From the NCBI GenBank assembly GCA_009779205.1, contig WRER01000005.1:1-12451 (forward strand): 12,451 nucleotides of DNA, written 5' to 3'. This document shows positions 1 through 6,661 of the stretch, piece by piece. Each line of letters begins with the position of its first letter. Within the stretch, counting starts at the first letter, position 1. This DNA is from Methanobacteriota archaeon (lineage in GTDB: Archaea > Halobacteriota > Methanomicrobia > Methanomicrobiales > Methanospirillaceae). Made by a program: the position numbers and the translations under genes. Under the pieces are notes generated by a model. It was not told the origin of the DNA, made no database searches, and saw nothing but the letters and a program-made list of their open reading frames with translations.

Positions 1-23
1 ACTTGATATAAGGTCGAAAGCCT

Positions 24-1259
24 CTAAAAACCCTTATATTTTGCTATCTCTTTTTCAAAAAAAGATACATAACGTTTTGCTTGTACGCTTATATCATACT
101 CACGTTCTGCAATTTCTCTGCACTTAAAAGTTGTATTTCCTGATCTAAAATCATTTATTGCAGTATTTATTGTGTTAGCAAGGCTTTCTACACTTACTTC
201 ATCACATAGCCAGCCTGTTTGTTTTGGTATTACACAATCAAGGAGTCCTGTAGTTGGAAATGCAATAACAGGTGTTTCACACGCAATGGCTTCAATAAAT
301 ACCATTGGATGATTTTCTGCGAGAGAAGGTAGAACAAACATGTCTGCTGCAGAAAATGCATAAGGCAGTTCATTTGAATCTATGAAGCCAAGGTTTATTA
401 CCGTCACTTTATCTGACTTTATATCTATTGACCCATGTCCTGCTGTAATGAGAATAATTGGCTCATTAACCATAGCTAATGCACTACAGAGGATATCATT
501 GCCCTTATGCTTATAATTAAGGTTTGATGCGGCAGTCATTATGACCGGAAGATCCTTTGGAATATCAAAATAGTCTCTGGCAGTGGACGTATCTATTTGC
601 TTATACTTGTCGAGTGGAATGCCGTTAGGAATTATTTCCACATTTTTGTTTTTCCAAGAACCCTCTGATGCTCTGTCACCCAGCCACTTGGAAGGGACAA
701 TGGCGGATAAATGATGATTATTTTGTAGTATTGATTTTTTTTCTTGGTACGCCAATTTTGATTCTTTGGGGGGTATTAGTAAGGGAATATGAAGATCAGG
801 ACATGATTCTGTGCATCCAGTGATATATTGTTTACAATCATATGCATGCCCACATCTTCCTGTAAAACTACTCATATCATGCAAAGTCCACACAACCGGA
901 GCGTGCTTCAAACAGATTCCAATACATGAAACATCCCAATGTGTTGATGCAACTCCATGTACATTGATTATGTCTGGATGTATCTCTGATAATATTGAAT
1001 CAAGTTCTTTATTGAAGATATCTCGCCCAAAGTTTCTGTAGAGACCCGGAAATTTAACAAGATATTTGTGTATAAACCTTTGTGGTTCTTTTTGGTTAAT
1101 TCGGATTACATTAATGCCTTTTTTTTCTTCTCCCATTGGTGGATTTCCGGAAATATAATATAATTCTACACCTGCTTTTGTCATTGTTTCAGCAAGCTGG
1201 AATGCCACAACTTCACCACCACCAATTGAGTATTGATGGGTTAGTATCACAATTTTCAT
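24..1259 (-). CDS. GT4-type glycosyltransferase
   Basis: A 411-residue GT-B fold glycosyltransferase, probably cytoplasmic or membrane-associated, that would transfer a sugar from a nucleotide-sugar donor onto a growing surface glycan. The N-terminus (MKIVILTHQYSIGGGE) carries the usual beta-strand plus glycine-rich loop. Residues 125-153 hold WTLHDMSSFTGRC followed by three more cysteines (C136, C142, C149, C153), a pattern I associate with WcaC-like GT4 enzymes. The donor-binding half has a Lys-Gly after a short strand (K252) and the E-x7-E motif (E315 to E323, ENHPMVFIE). Length is normal for GT4. No Shine-Dalgarno is visible before the ATG. It is the last gene of the minus-strand block after an ABC exporter, which fits polysaccharide or lipid-linked glycan assembly. 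By eye it is more AT-rich than ppsA or infB, as glycan genes often are. Donor and acceptor cannot be told. Confidence 0.9.
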   Translation of the reverse strand: MKIVILTHQYSIGGGEVVAFQLAETMTKAGVELYYISGNPPMGEEKKGINVIRINQKEPQRFIHKYLVKFPGLYRNFGRDIFNKELDSILSEIHPDIINVHGVASTHWDVSCIGICLKHAPVVWTLHDMSSFTGRCGHAYDCKQYITGCTESCPDLHIPLLIPPKESKLAYQEKKSILQNNHHLSAIVPSKWLGDRASEGSWKNKNVEIIPNGIPLDKYKQIDTSTARDYFDIPKDLPVIMTAASNLNYKHKGNDILCSALAMVNEPIILITAGHGSIDIKSDKVTVINLGFIDSNELPYAFSAADMFVLPSLAENHPMVFIEAIACETPVIAFPTTGLLDCVIPKQTGWLCDEVSVESLANTINTAINDFRSGNTTFKCREIAEREYDISVQAKRYVSFFEKEIAKYKGF

Positions 1260-1280
1260 AGCAAAATACCAAATAAACTT

Positions 1281-1601
1281 CTATTCATTCCTATCGCTCA
1301 ACCAGGAAAACCATTCATTCAGATTGGGTGGTAGTTCTCACCATGAGCTGACCTTTTCCTCTATTTGCGACATCTCCCTGGTACACAACCATTCCTTCTT
1401 CTTCTCCGACTCTCTCAAAAGAAGTGAGTCGGTGCTGATGCCAAACCCTGTAGAGAGCATGGGATACAATAGTGCAAGATTGAATGTCTCAACCAGATCA
1501 GCCAAAACAGCAAGAAGTGCGACAATGCTGATGTGTACTTTTAAGCCTCGCGTGAAGTACCACAGCATACCAAAAAATGAGGTCGAATTTTCTTTTTTCA
1601 T
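1281..1601 (-). pseudogene. Truncated ABC exporter remnant fused to unrelated tail
   Basis: An open frame of 87 codons (1338-1601) whose first ~60 residues are a clear paralogue of the N-terminus of the intact ABC exporter just upstream: both have MKKE at the start and share NLALLYPMLSTGFGI at the end of the first membrane helix region. The similarity stops at about residue 60, and the rest (from LLRESEKKKE on) does not match the exporter at that point. After the TGA at 1338-1340 the same frame continues as ELPPNLNEWFSWLSDRNE and ends at TAG (1281-1283). The simplest reading is a deletion that joined the 5' end of a second ABC gene to the 3' end of the same or another gene, followed by a nonsense mutation. 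No transport function is possible, since five of six helices and the ATPase domain are missing. The start lies 12 nt after the ABC stop codon. Confidence 0.7.
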
Positions 1602-1613
1602 ATTAATTGTGCA

Positions 1614-3422
1614 TTATTCTTTCCCTTCTTCCTGAGGAGGTTTTTGTGAGAGAGCATACATCTTTGCATATGCTCCATCACGTTTCATCAGTTCACCATG
1701 CGCTCCGGACTCGATAACCTTTCCATACTCAAGTACATAAATGCGGTCAGCATTATGGATTGTTGAAAGGCGATGTGCGATAATGACAGTCGTACATTCT
1801 TTTGAAATGTTGTCAATTGCTGTCTGCACTGCCTGTTCAGAGATATTATCAAGTGAACTGGTAGCTTCATCGAGAATAAGAATCTCTGGTCTTCGGATCA
1901 TGGCACGGGCAATTATGACTCTTTGTTTCTCTCCTCCGGAAAGTCGAAGTCCCTGATCACCTACTATCGTGTCGTACCCCTTTGGTAATGATATGATAAA
2001 CTCATGTGCATGAGCAAGTTTTGCAGCATGCACGATCTCCTCGTCAGTGTACTCAATTCCAAAGCAGATATTTTCCTTGATACTTGCATTGAACACGAAT
2101 GGATCCTGACTGACATATCCGATGTGATTTCGATAAGTACCAATATCGTATTCTTCCAGATCTTTTTTGTTTACAATGATAGACCCGGATTTTGGATCAT
2201 ATAGTCGAAGCAGGAGATTTGCCAACGTGGACTTTCCAGATCCAGATGGTCCAACAAGTGCGGTGACTTTTCTGTGTTGGATTGTGAGCGAGACATCTTT
2301 CAGAACCAAAGCCTGATGATATGCAAAAGTGATATTGTCTACCTCAATGTCTGATTCCAGACGTAAAAATTCTTCAGTTCCATTCTTCTGCACATTATAT
2401 GTGCCGCTGGTGAGTAACTCATATGTTTTCGTTACAAGGGGTGTTGTCCCGATGAGCGCAAGATGTTGGTTTCCAAAACTTGTTATTTTTGGAAGAATTC
2501 TGAGGGCAGCTACAGCAAATGTTCCAAGTACTGGAATGATACTCATAAAATCTGATGCTGTGTAGACATACAAAACAAGCACTGTGGCACCAATGGAGAT
2601 ATAAAACAGTGAGTTCATCAGAATTCCAGGAATCAGTTGAATAAATGCCGAAGATGGGAACTTACTCCAGTATATCTGAAGTGCAGTCTGATATTTGGAT
2701 GTCCATGCCTGAGCTGAGTTTGATGCAGTGATTGCCTTTGCCCCATTTACAAACTCATTCATAATTCGGTTTTCTGCTTGACCTGATTCCAGACCGAGTT
2801 TTGCAAGCTGCCTCGTAACACTCTCTCCAATCAGGTGAGTGAGCCAGAAAAAAAGTCCACCACCGATCATGACGAGAATAAAACCCTGCCAGGAGATAGA
2901 AATAAGCATTATCGCAACAGTCACAGTGATAGTTAGGTCTACAAGAACAGCAATTACAATGCCGAGTGCCCCCATAACGCTACCTGGCCCTCCATTAATC
3001 AACATCAGGATATCTCCTTGCTTTGTGTCTACAAAGAATCGATAATCACTGTCTCTGATCTTTTGGAATACACGTTCTTTCAGAGTGACAATAACTCCAC
3101 TTCGGAACACGAGGGATTGTTTCCAATATAGAAATTGGAGAAGCATAGAGACGATTGTCATCAAGATAAAAACAATTCCAAAGTTTACAAATGGAGAACC
3201 TATCGGGAGTATCGTTCCAAGTGCCTCAAACACAGAGGCAAAAGGGAGTAAATCAGTATTGATACCAAATCCTGTAGAAAGCATTGGATATAAGAGTGCC
3301 AGATTGAATGCCTCAACGATACCAATTAAAATAGCAAGAAATAAAGCAACACCAGCGCGTAATTCAAATCCTCGAATGAAGTACCGAAGCATTGCATACA
3401 TTGATGGACTTTCCTTTTTCAT
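1614..3422 (-). CDS. ABC exporter, fused membrane and ATPase domains
   Basis: A 602-residue half-transporter of the MsbA/PglK type, acting as a homodimer in the cytoplasmic membrane to flip or export a lipid, glycolipid or other amphipathic substrate. Residues ~20-330 form the six-helix transmembrane domain. The ATPase domain (~355-602) is complete: Walker A GPSGSGKST at 391-399, Q-loop Q439 (YVSQDPFVFN), signature LSGGE 494-498, Walker B ILILD 514-518 with catalytic E519, D-loop SLD and switch H550 (IIAHRLSTI). The length is normal. The ATG overlaps, as ATGA, the stop codon that the preceding membrane-protein gene would use if its frameshift were corrected, which suggests translational coupling. 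With a glycosyltransferase downstream, a flippase for lipid-linked glycan is the likely role, but the substrate is inferred from context only. Confidence 0.93.
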   Translation of the reverse strand: MKKESPSMYAMLRYFIRGFELRAGVALFLAILIGIVEAFNLALLYPMLSTGFGINTDLLPFASVFEALGTILPIGSPFVNFGIVFILMTIVSMLLQFLYWKQSLVFRSGVIVTLKERVFQKIRDSDYRFFVDTKQGDILMLINGGPGSVMGALGIVIAVLVDLTITVTVAIMLISISWQGFILVMIGGGLFFWLTHLIGESVTRQLAKLGLESGQAENRIMNEFVNGAKAITASNSAQAWTSKYQTALQIYWSKFPSSAFIQLIPGILMNSLFYISIGATVLVLYVYTASDFMSIIPVLGTFAVAALRILPKITSFGNQHLALIGTTPLVTKTYELLTSGTYNVQKNGTEEFLRLESDIEVDNITFAYHQALVLKDVSLTIQHRKVTALVGPSGSGKSTLANLLLRLYDPKSGSIIVNKKDLEEYDIGTYRNHIGYVSQDPFVFNASIKENICFGIEYTDEEIVHAAKLAHAHEFIISLPKGYDTIVGDQGLRLSGGEKQRVIIARAMIRRPEILILDEATSSLDNISEQAVQTAIDNISKECTTVIIAHRLSTIHNADRIYVLEYGKVIESGAHGELMKRDGAYAKMYALSQKPPQEEGKE

Positions 3423-3438
3423 GATAAGACTCCAATAA

Positions 3439-3801
3439 TTACATGGTATATACTATATCCGGCAATAGCCAGCACAACAAGCCAGATAAATGAAAACTCA
3501 TACCGCTCAAGCAATACGTGAAATCACTTGCTATGAGTCCACCAGGAATTCCTGCAATGTAGACCCCACAAGCGGCAAGTAATACACCAGCTGATGCATC
3601 TGGAGAGCAGAGGATATTCCCCATCATCATGCCTCCTGCTTTATCTCCTCCATGACGGGTAATAGCTCTGCTTATTTCCGCTATTCCACGCGTTGATCCG
3701 GACTTCGGAAGATTAAAAACGAGATCGATGCTAACAAAAAGGATAAAGCTAATTACGAGGGCTGCTACGATGTGAATGATTTGTATTTCAATAGAGTTCA
3801 T
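3439..3801 (-). CDS. Small membrane protein, probable frameshift near 3' end
   Basis: I do not recognise the family. As read, it has 120 residues with a membrane helix at ~8-29, a polar stretch (RAITRHGGDKAGG, ~45-57), and a second hydrophobic segment at ~68-91 (AGVLLAACGVYIAGIPGGLIA). From residue 95 on the composition turns odd (cysteine-rich, ends DIVYTM). In the other frame the same DNA encodes HVLLERYEFSFIWLVVLAIA and on to IIGVLS, a convincing third helix, ending in a TGA at 3419-3421 that overlaps the ABC exporter's ATG. One extra base in the run AAA at 3521-3523 (TTT on the coding strand) would join the two, giving 127 residues. So the gene is either freshly broken, mis-sequenced or, less likely, frameshifted in translation. 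First gene of the minus-strand export block; role unknown. Confidence 0.6.
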   Translation of the reverse strand: MNSIEIQIIHIVAALVISFILFVSIDLVFNLPKSGSTRGIAEISRAITRHGGDKAGGMMMGNILCSPDASAGVLLAACGVYIAGIPGGLIASDFTYCLSGMSFHLSGLLCWLLPDIVYTM

Positions 3802-3985
3802 TACTGTTCTGTAGTTTTTGTCGCGTTATCGTTATTGTACTACTTATTTTCTTATAAATTATTTGTATATTGACAGCTGCGCGCCTATTTTGTCGCGCTA
3901 TCAGTATATATTTTCTGCCATTTGTAATGTAATTACATTATGTAAGAATGATAGCTTTAATTGATTGTGCTTGAAACAGTAATAT
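3802..3985. promoter_or_regulatory. Divergent promoter region
   Basis: This 184-bp AT-rich gap separates the minus-strand membrane-protein/ABC unit from the plus-strand sulfite-reductase-like gene. A TATA-like box CTTATAAATTA at 3851-3861 reads on both strands; on the minus strand it would place a start about 25 bp downstream, near 3826, giving a short leader before the ATG at 3801. For the plus strand, candidates are TATATATT around 3906 and CTTTAATT around 3955. The second would give a nearly leaderless transcript, in keeping with the lack of a Shine-Dalgarno before 3986. These are by-eye assignments. Confidence 0.45.
3816..3902. repeat. 15-bp direct repeat flanking the TATA-like box
   Basis: TTTTGTCGCGTTATC at 3816-3830 and TTTTGTCGCGCTATC at 3888-3902 match in 14 of 15 positions, start to start 72 bp apart. 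They are GC-containing islands in AT-rich DNA and lie on either side of the box at 3851. This looks like a pair of operator sites for one regulator acting on both divergent genes; the regulator is unknown. Confidence 0.5.
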
Positions 3986-4873
3986 ATGCGGCGTGTTCCC
4001 CTCCATGAAAAAGGCGGTATTATTACCGGACGTAATGCAGAGACTTGTACAATTAGACTTCGAATACCGGCAGGAATTGTAACGCCTGAACAACTCACAG
4101 GAATATCTGAAATTGCAAAAAAATATGGCGCAGATACAATTCATCTTACAAATCGTCAAACAATCGAGATTCCACGTGTAGATCCAGATCAGCTCGAAGA
4201 AATTGTTGCTGATCTGGAAGAAAATAATACTCCACTTGGTGCAGAGCGGACAGAAGTAGTGAACATCATTGCATGCCCAGGTACCGATCGCTGCAAACTT
4301 GCTCGGATCGAGACTATCGATCTCGCAAAATCAATTGATGAAAAGCATTTTGGGAAAGACATGCCATGCAAAATACGAATTGCGATCTCTGGATGTCCTA
4401 ATTCATGTGTGAGCTCAAGTCTGAACGAAGTTGGTATTGTAGGAGTTGTCACACCAATCAGAGAACCAGGAACATGCACAGGATGTGGGGCATGTGTGCA
4501 CTACTGTCGTGAGGAGGCAATCAGCATAAAGAATGGCGTGATCGTAATTGATGAAGACCTATGCGCTCATTGTGGTATGTGTATTGACTCATGCCCATTC
4601 CATATTATAAAAGCAAAAGATCTTGGATACTATATCACGGTTGGTGGCAGAAGAGGAAGGCATCCGAAACTCGGGCAGGATCTCGTTGTTGTGCGTGGCG
4701 TGGAGGATGCACTGACCGTTGTTGATGAAGTGGTGAACTGGATCTATCGACAGGCTTGGAGTGACAAACTTTTGACATATCAAATGGATGATATCGGATT
4801 TAATAAAGCCAAAGAAAAAATTATCGCTTCACTCCCGAAAGATCGTATTATTGTATGGAAGAAACGTAGGTAA
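3986..4873 (+). CDS. Small sulfite/nitrite reductase-like protein with two ferredoxin clusters
   Basis: A 295-residue protein of the dissimilatory sulfite-reductase-like (Dsr-LP) group found in methanogens, related to the C-terminal half of F420-dependent sulfite reductase. Residues ~15-66 match the ferredoxin-like half-domain of nitrite/sulfite reductases (IRLRIPAGIV to HLTNRQTIEIP). The siroheme-[4Fe-4S] motif C-x5-C...C-x3-C is present as C97/C103 (CPGTDRC) and C137/C141 (CPNSC). An inserted ferredoxin module follows: C164, C167, C170, C174 and C193, C196, C199, C203, two [4Fe-4S] sites; the first lacks the usual proline after its last cysteine. The region after ~215 returns to the reductase fold. 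Cytoplasmic; it would pass electrons from the ferredoxin clusters to siroheme. The ATG at 3986 is the first start after an in-frame TAA at 3980. No partner subunit is adjacent, so substrate (sulfite, nitrite or other) and electron donor are open. Confidence 0.88.
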   Translation: MRRVPLHEKGGIITGRNAETCTIRLRIPAGIVTPEQLTGISEIAKKYGADTIHLTNRQTIEIPRVDPDQLEEIVADLEENNTPLGAERTEVVNIIACPGTDRCKLARIETIDLAKSIDEKHFGKDMPCKIRIAISGCPNSCVSSSLNEVGIVGVVTPIREPGTCTGCGACVHYCREEAISIKNGVIVIDEDLCAHCGMCIDSCPFHIIKAKDLGYYITVGGRRGRHPKLGQDLVVVRGVEDALTVVDEVVNWIYRQAWSDKLLTYQMDDIGFNKAKEKIIASLPKDRIIVWKKRR

Positions 4874-4879
4874 TAACTA

Positions 4880-4885
4880 TTTTTT
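4880..4885 (+). terminator. Possible T-rich terminator
   Basis: A run of six T lies seven bases after the stop codon of the sulfite-reductase-like gene. Archaeal RNA polymerase often stops at such runs without a hairpin. Short and weak; no stem is seen upstream. Confidence 0.3.
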
Positions 4886-5028
4886 ACAGCGTTGCTTAAG
4901 TGATAGGGGGCCTATGTTATTACATGGCACTAATATCAGATACAACCCTAAATTTCATTTAATATTAGAATTACCTTGTTTTTTGAACACTAATGTCTCA
5001 AAAAGACCAAATCTCTCTTTTTCATTGA

Positions 5029-5323
5029 AAAGGTGTGAAATATAGCTATAATTATTACAACTGCGACCTTGAAGCCTTTAAGCGGATGTTTGGATTTATT
5101 TCCAGCAACAGGCTGTTTTAAACGCAATTAATTTTGTAGTTATAATTTCCTATGGGAATTGGGGTTGATTGTAAAACAGGCCGTTACTGAAATTTCAGCT
5201 AAATATGTGATTGACGCATTCAAGAATATAGTTATAACAATTATAATTACATTACACATGTTTCCAGTAAAAAAGGAAAAATGGGACATCTTTAAAGAAT
5301 TTGGTGCTCATGAAGTGGAGTAA
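5029..5323 (+). pseudogene. Decayed coding remnant, possibly transposase C-terminus
   Basis: Two short plus-strand open stretches in different frames look like former protein. The first (5029-5121) includes YNCDLEAFKRMFGFISSNRL; the second (5132-5323) includes VTEISAKYVIDAF and ends KKEKWDIFKEFGAHEVE. Their order, shared strand and balanced composition suggest one frameshifted gene. The ending resembles the C-terminal 'KK..DIF..FG' pattern I recall from archaeal IS4/IS1634-type transposases, but this is from memory and weak. No start codon or RBS remains and no terminal repeats were found around it. Confidence 0.25.
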
Positions 5324-5531
5324 TTATAATTTTAAGCGAGATTTCGGGATGAAAGATACTCAAATTCATGGGAGATGCGTACGAGAAGTATTACTTATGA
5401 GATAAAAAGACGGAGAACGGGGATGGCTGAAACACGATGTGAAAAATGAAAAAACCGGAGAAATGAGGCAGATAACAGAAGGAAAAGAAAGAAAAGGGGG
5501 GAAATGGTTATGGCGAAAGGATAAACTCATA

Positions 5532-5641
5532 GGAGTTACGCAAAAGTCAACATGACTTAAACATTTGCTAACTCGAAATACTTGATTGAAGTGATTTAAT
5601 AAGGCATTATGATCTACAAACATGCAATTTTGCGTAAGTCC
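5532..5641 (+). mobile_element. 110-bp MITE, copy 1
   Basis: A short non-coding element with imperfect terminal inverted repeats: GGAGTTACGCAAAA at the left and TTTTGCGTAAGTCC at the right (13 of 14 paired). It is flanked on both sides by TA (5530-5531 and 5642-5643), consistent with a TA target duplication. Just inside the left end is a perfect hairpin AAGTCA-ACA-TGACTT (5544-5558). A second copy in opposite orientation at 12306-12415 matches in 104 of 110 positions with no gaps. TA duplication and size point to an IS630/Tc1-mariner-derived MITE mobilised in trans; an IS5-family (IS427-like) origin is an alternative. It lies in a purine-rich spacer and breaks no gene. Confidence 0.85.
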
Positions 5642-5764
5642 TAACTCAGAAAAATATGACGAGATGAGAGAAAAAATGGGGAAGTGAATAGGACCTAAAA
5701 AAGAGGCGTGGAATGTGGATATCAGTTTTCAAAAAGAGTTTATTTTCGTTTTATCATTTTTATT

Positions 5765-6340
5765 TTATGTAGATTTTCTCTTCATATATACAATACAAAC
5801 CATCGCAGTGCATAATGCAACGATGCTCACGAGTGGGCTGAGTGGAGTCTCCTTCTCTGTAGTTGTTCCGCCAAGAGCTGCTATCAGAGCATCACGATCT
5901 GCTTTATATTTTGGTTCATTGGGAGCTATTTTTATGGCCATATCATACGCTGCAAGAGATTTATCAGCCATACCAAGAATTGCATATGCAGTACCAAGAT
6001 TGTCATATGCCATTGCAGAGTCTGGCTGAATTGCAACCGTATTTTCCCATGCTGAGACTGCATCGCTATACTGTTGAGCTGCGGCATATGCAAGTCCAAT
6101 ATTGTACCACGCATTTGCAGAAAGATCTGGATTTAGATACATCGCATTATGCCATGATCCAACTGCATCACTCAGCTCGTCATTATCAAAGAAGATATTT
6201 CCAATCTCAAACCAATCTTCAGCGCTCAGTAATTCTGGATTTAACAGTTCTTCTTCTGTGAATTCAGCGTATATTGGCTGGACAGATAAGCAGATACAAC
6301 AAAAGAGTATACCTACTACATATCCGGGGGATCTTTTCAT
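5765..6340 (-). CDS. Secreted, membrane-anchored TPR protein
   Basis: A probable surface protein with three tetratricopeptide repeats, a protein-binding scaffold with no enzymatic residues visible. I choose the ATG at 6340 (191 residues) over the upstream ATG at 6379 because it starts a clean signal peptide: MKRSPGY, a hydrophobic core VVGILFCCICLSV, and a likely cut after QPIYA. In this numbering the repeats span ~39-72, 73-106 and 107-140, each with the W/A-x2-G/LG-x2-Y and ...P pattern (for example AWYNIGLAYAAAQQYSDAV). After a Thr-rich linker (TTTEKETPLSP) comes a C-terminal helix VSIVALCTAMVCIVYM and the basic end KRKST, an anchor type common in Methanomicrobiales surface proteins. A TTTAAAGTA box lies about 25 bp upstream of this ATG, suggesting a leaderless transcript. 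Monocistronic; divergent from infB. Binding partner unknown. Confidence 0.8.
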   Translation of the reverse strand: MKRSPGYVVGILFCCICLSVQPIYAEFTEEELLNPELLSAEDWFEIGNIFFDNDELSDAVGSWHNAMYLNPDLSANAWYNIGLAYAAAQQYSDAVSAWENTVAIQPDSAMAYDNLGTAYAILGMADKSLAAYDMAIKIAPNEPKYKADRDALIAALGGTTTEKETPLSPLVSIVALCTAMVCIVYMKRKST

Positions 6341-6661
6341 GGTTATATATGGATTATCATACTTTAAATTGCCTCTCATCTCGACACTTTCTAACGAACA
6401 GCCTGCTTTGTTTCATTTCGGTGATAAGGAGATATTCTGCGATTCCCACACTCTAATATAGGTCCGTTACATACATATAATAAAGAAATTTATCTCTCGT
6501 GCACTCTTGATCTCTTTATTCGTGACTGTTATGCTTTTTATGTAACTTTTCATCGAATACTATGTTGTAATGCACAGCATTGAGATGTGAGGCGCCAGTA
6601 GCACGGGCATTGAAATCACAATTAGGCATACTATGAGAATACGTGAAAAGAGGTGATGGTA
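6341..6661. promoter_or_regulatory. Divergent promoter region of TPR gene and infB
   Basis: A 321-bp spacer. On the minus strand, TTTAAAGTA near 6359-6367 is the probable box for the TPR gene. On the plus strand the best TATA-like box for infB is CTTTTTATG at 6534-6542, which would leave a leader of roughly 95 nt; AAATTTATC near 6487 and CTCTTTATT near 6512 are alternatives. The leader contains a small perfect hairpin AATGC-ACA-GCATT at 6569-6581. No tRNA, riboswitch or small ORF with an RBS was seen. Confidence 0.4.
6650..6657 (+). promoter_or_regulatory. Shine-Dalgarno of infB
   Basis: GAGGTGAT, an eight-base match to the archaeal anti-SD complement, ends 4 nt before the ATG at 6662. The motif itself contains the GTG (6653) and ATG (6656) that would otherwise be upstream in-frame starts, so it settles the start at 6662. 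Confidence 0.85.

Larger units (their letters stand above)
4874..5764. other. Gene-poor intergenic stretch, 891 bp
   Basis: No intact gene is supported here. It holds, left to right, a possible terminator, AT-rich DNA with two decayed plus-strand coding fragments (5029-5121 and 5132-5323), a strongly purine-biased plus strand from about 5395 to 5530 that resumes after 5650, and a 110-bp MITE inserted within that tract. The 85-codon frame on the minus strand at 5366-5623 is low-complexity (rich in Ser, Phe, Pro) because it is the complement of the purine tract, and it runs into the MITE, so I do not call it a gene. Confidence 0.7.

Noticed and set aside
1338..1340. TGA read as selenocysteine or another recoded residue in the ABC remnant
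   Set aside because: No SECIS-like structure was seen, the preceding protein is a truncated exporter, and members of this order are not known for selenoproteins. Nonsense mutation in a decayed gene fits better.
5108..5180. Inverted repeat around CAGGCTGTTTTA and TAAAACAGGCC
   Set aside because: Only about eight contiguous bases pair, the arms are some 50 bp apart and interrupted; judged to be chance or part of the decayed remnant.
5366..5623. 85-codon minus-strand ORF
   Set aside because: It is the complement of a purine-rich tract and runs into the MITE; composition is low-complexity and no RBS is seen.
5863..6461. Plus-strand ORFs of 132 and 119 codons opposite the TPR gene
   Set aside because: They are antisense shadows of a repeat-rich coding sequence with a clear signal peptide, TPRs and anchor on the other strand.
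6653..6661. infB start at GTG 6653 or ATG 6656
   Set aside because: Both codons lie inside the Shine-Dalgarno GAGGTGAT that serves the ATG at 6662.
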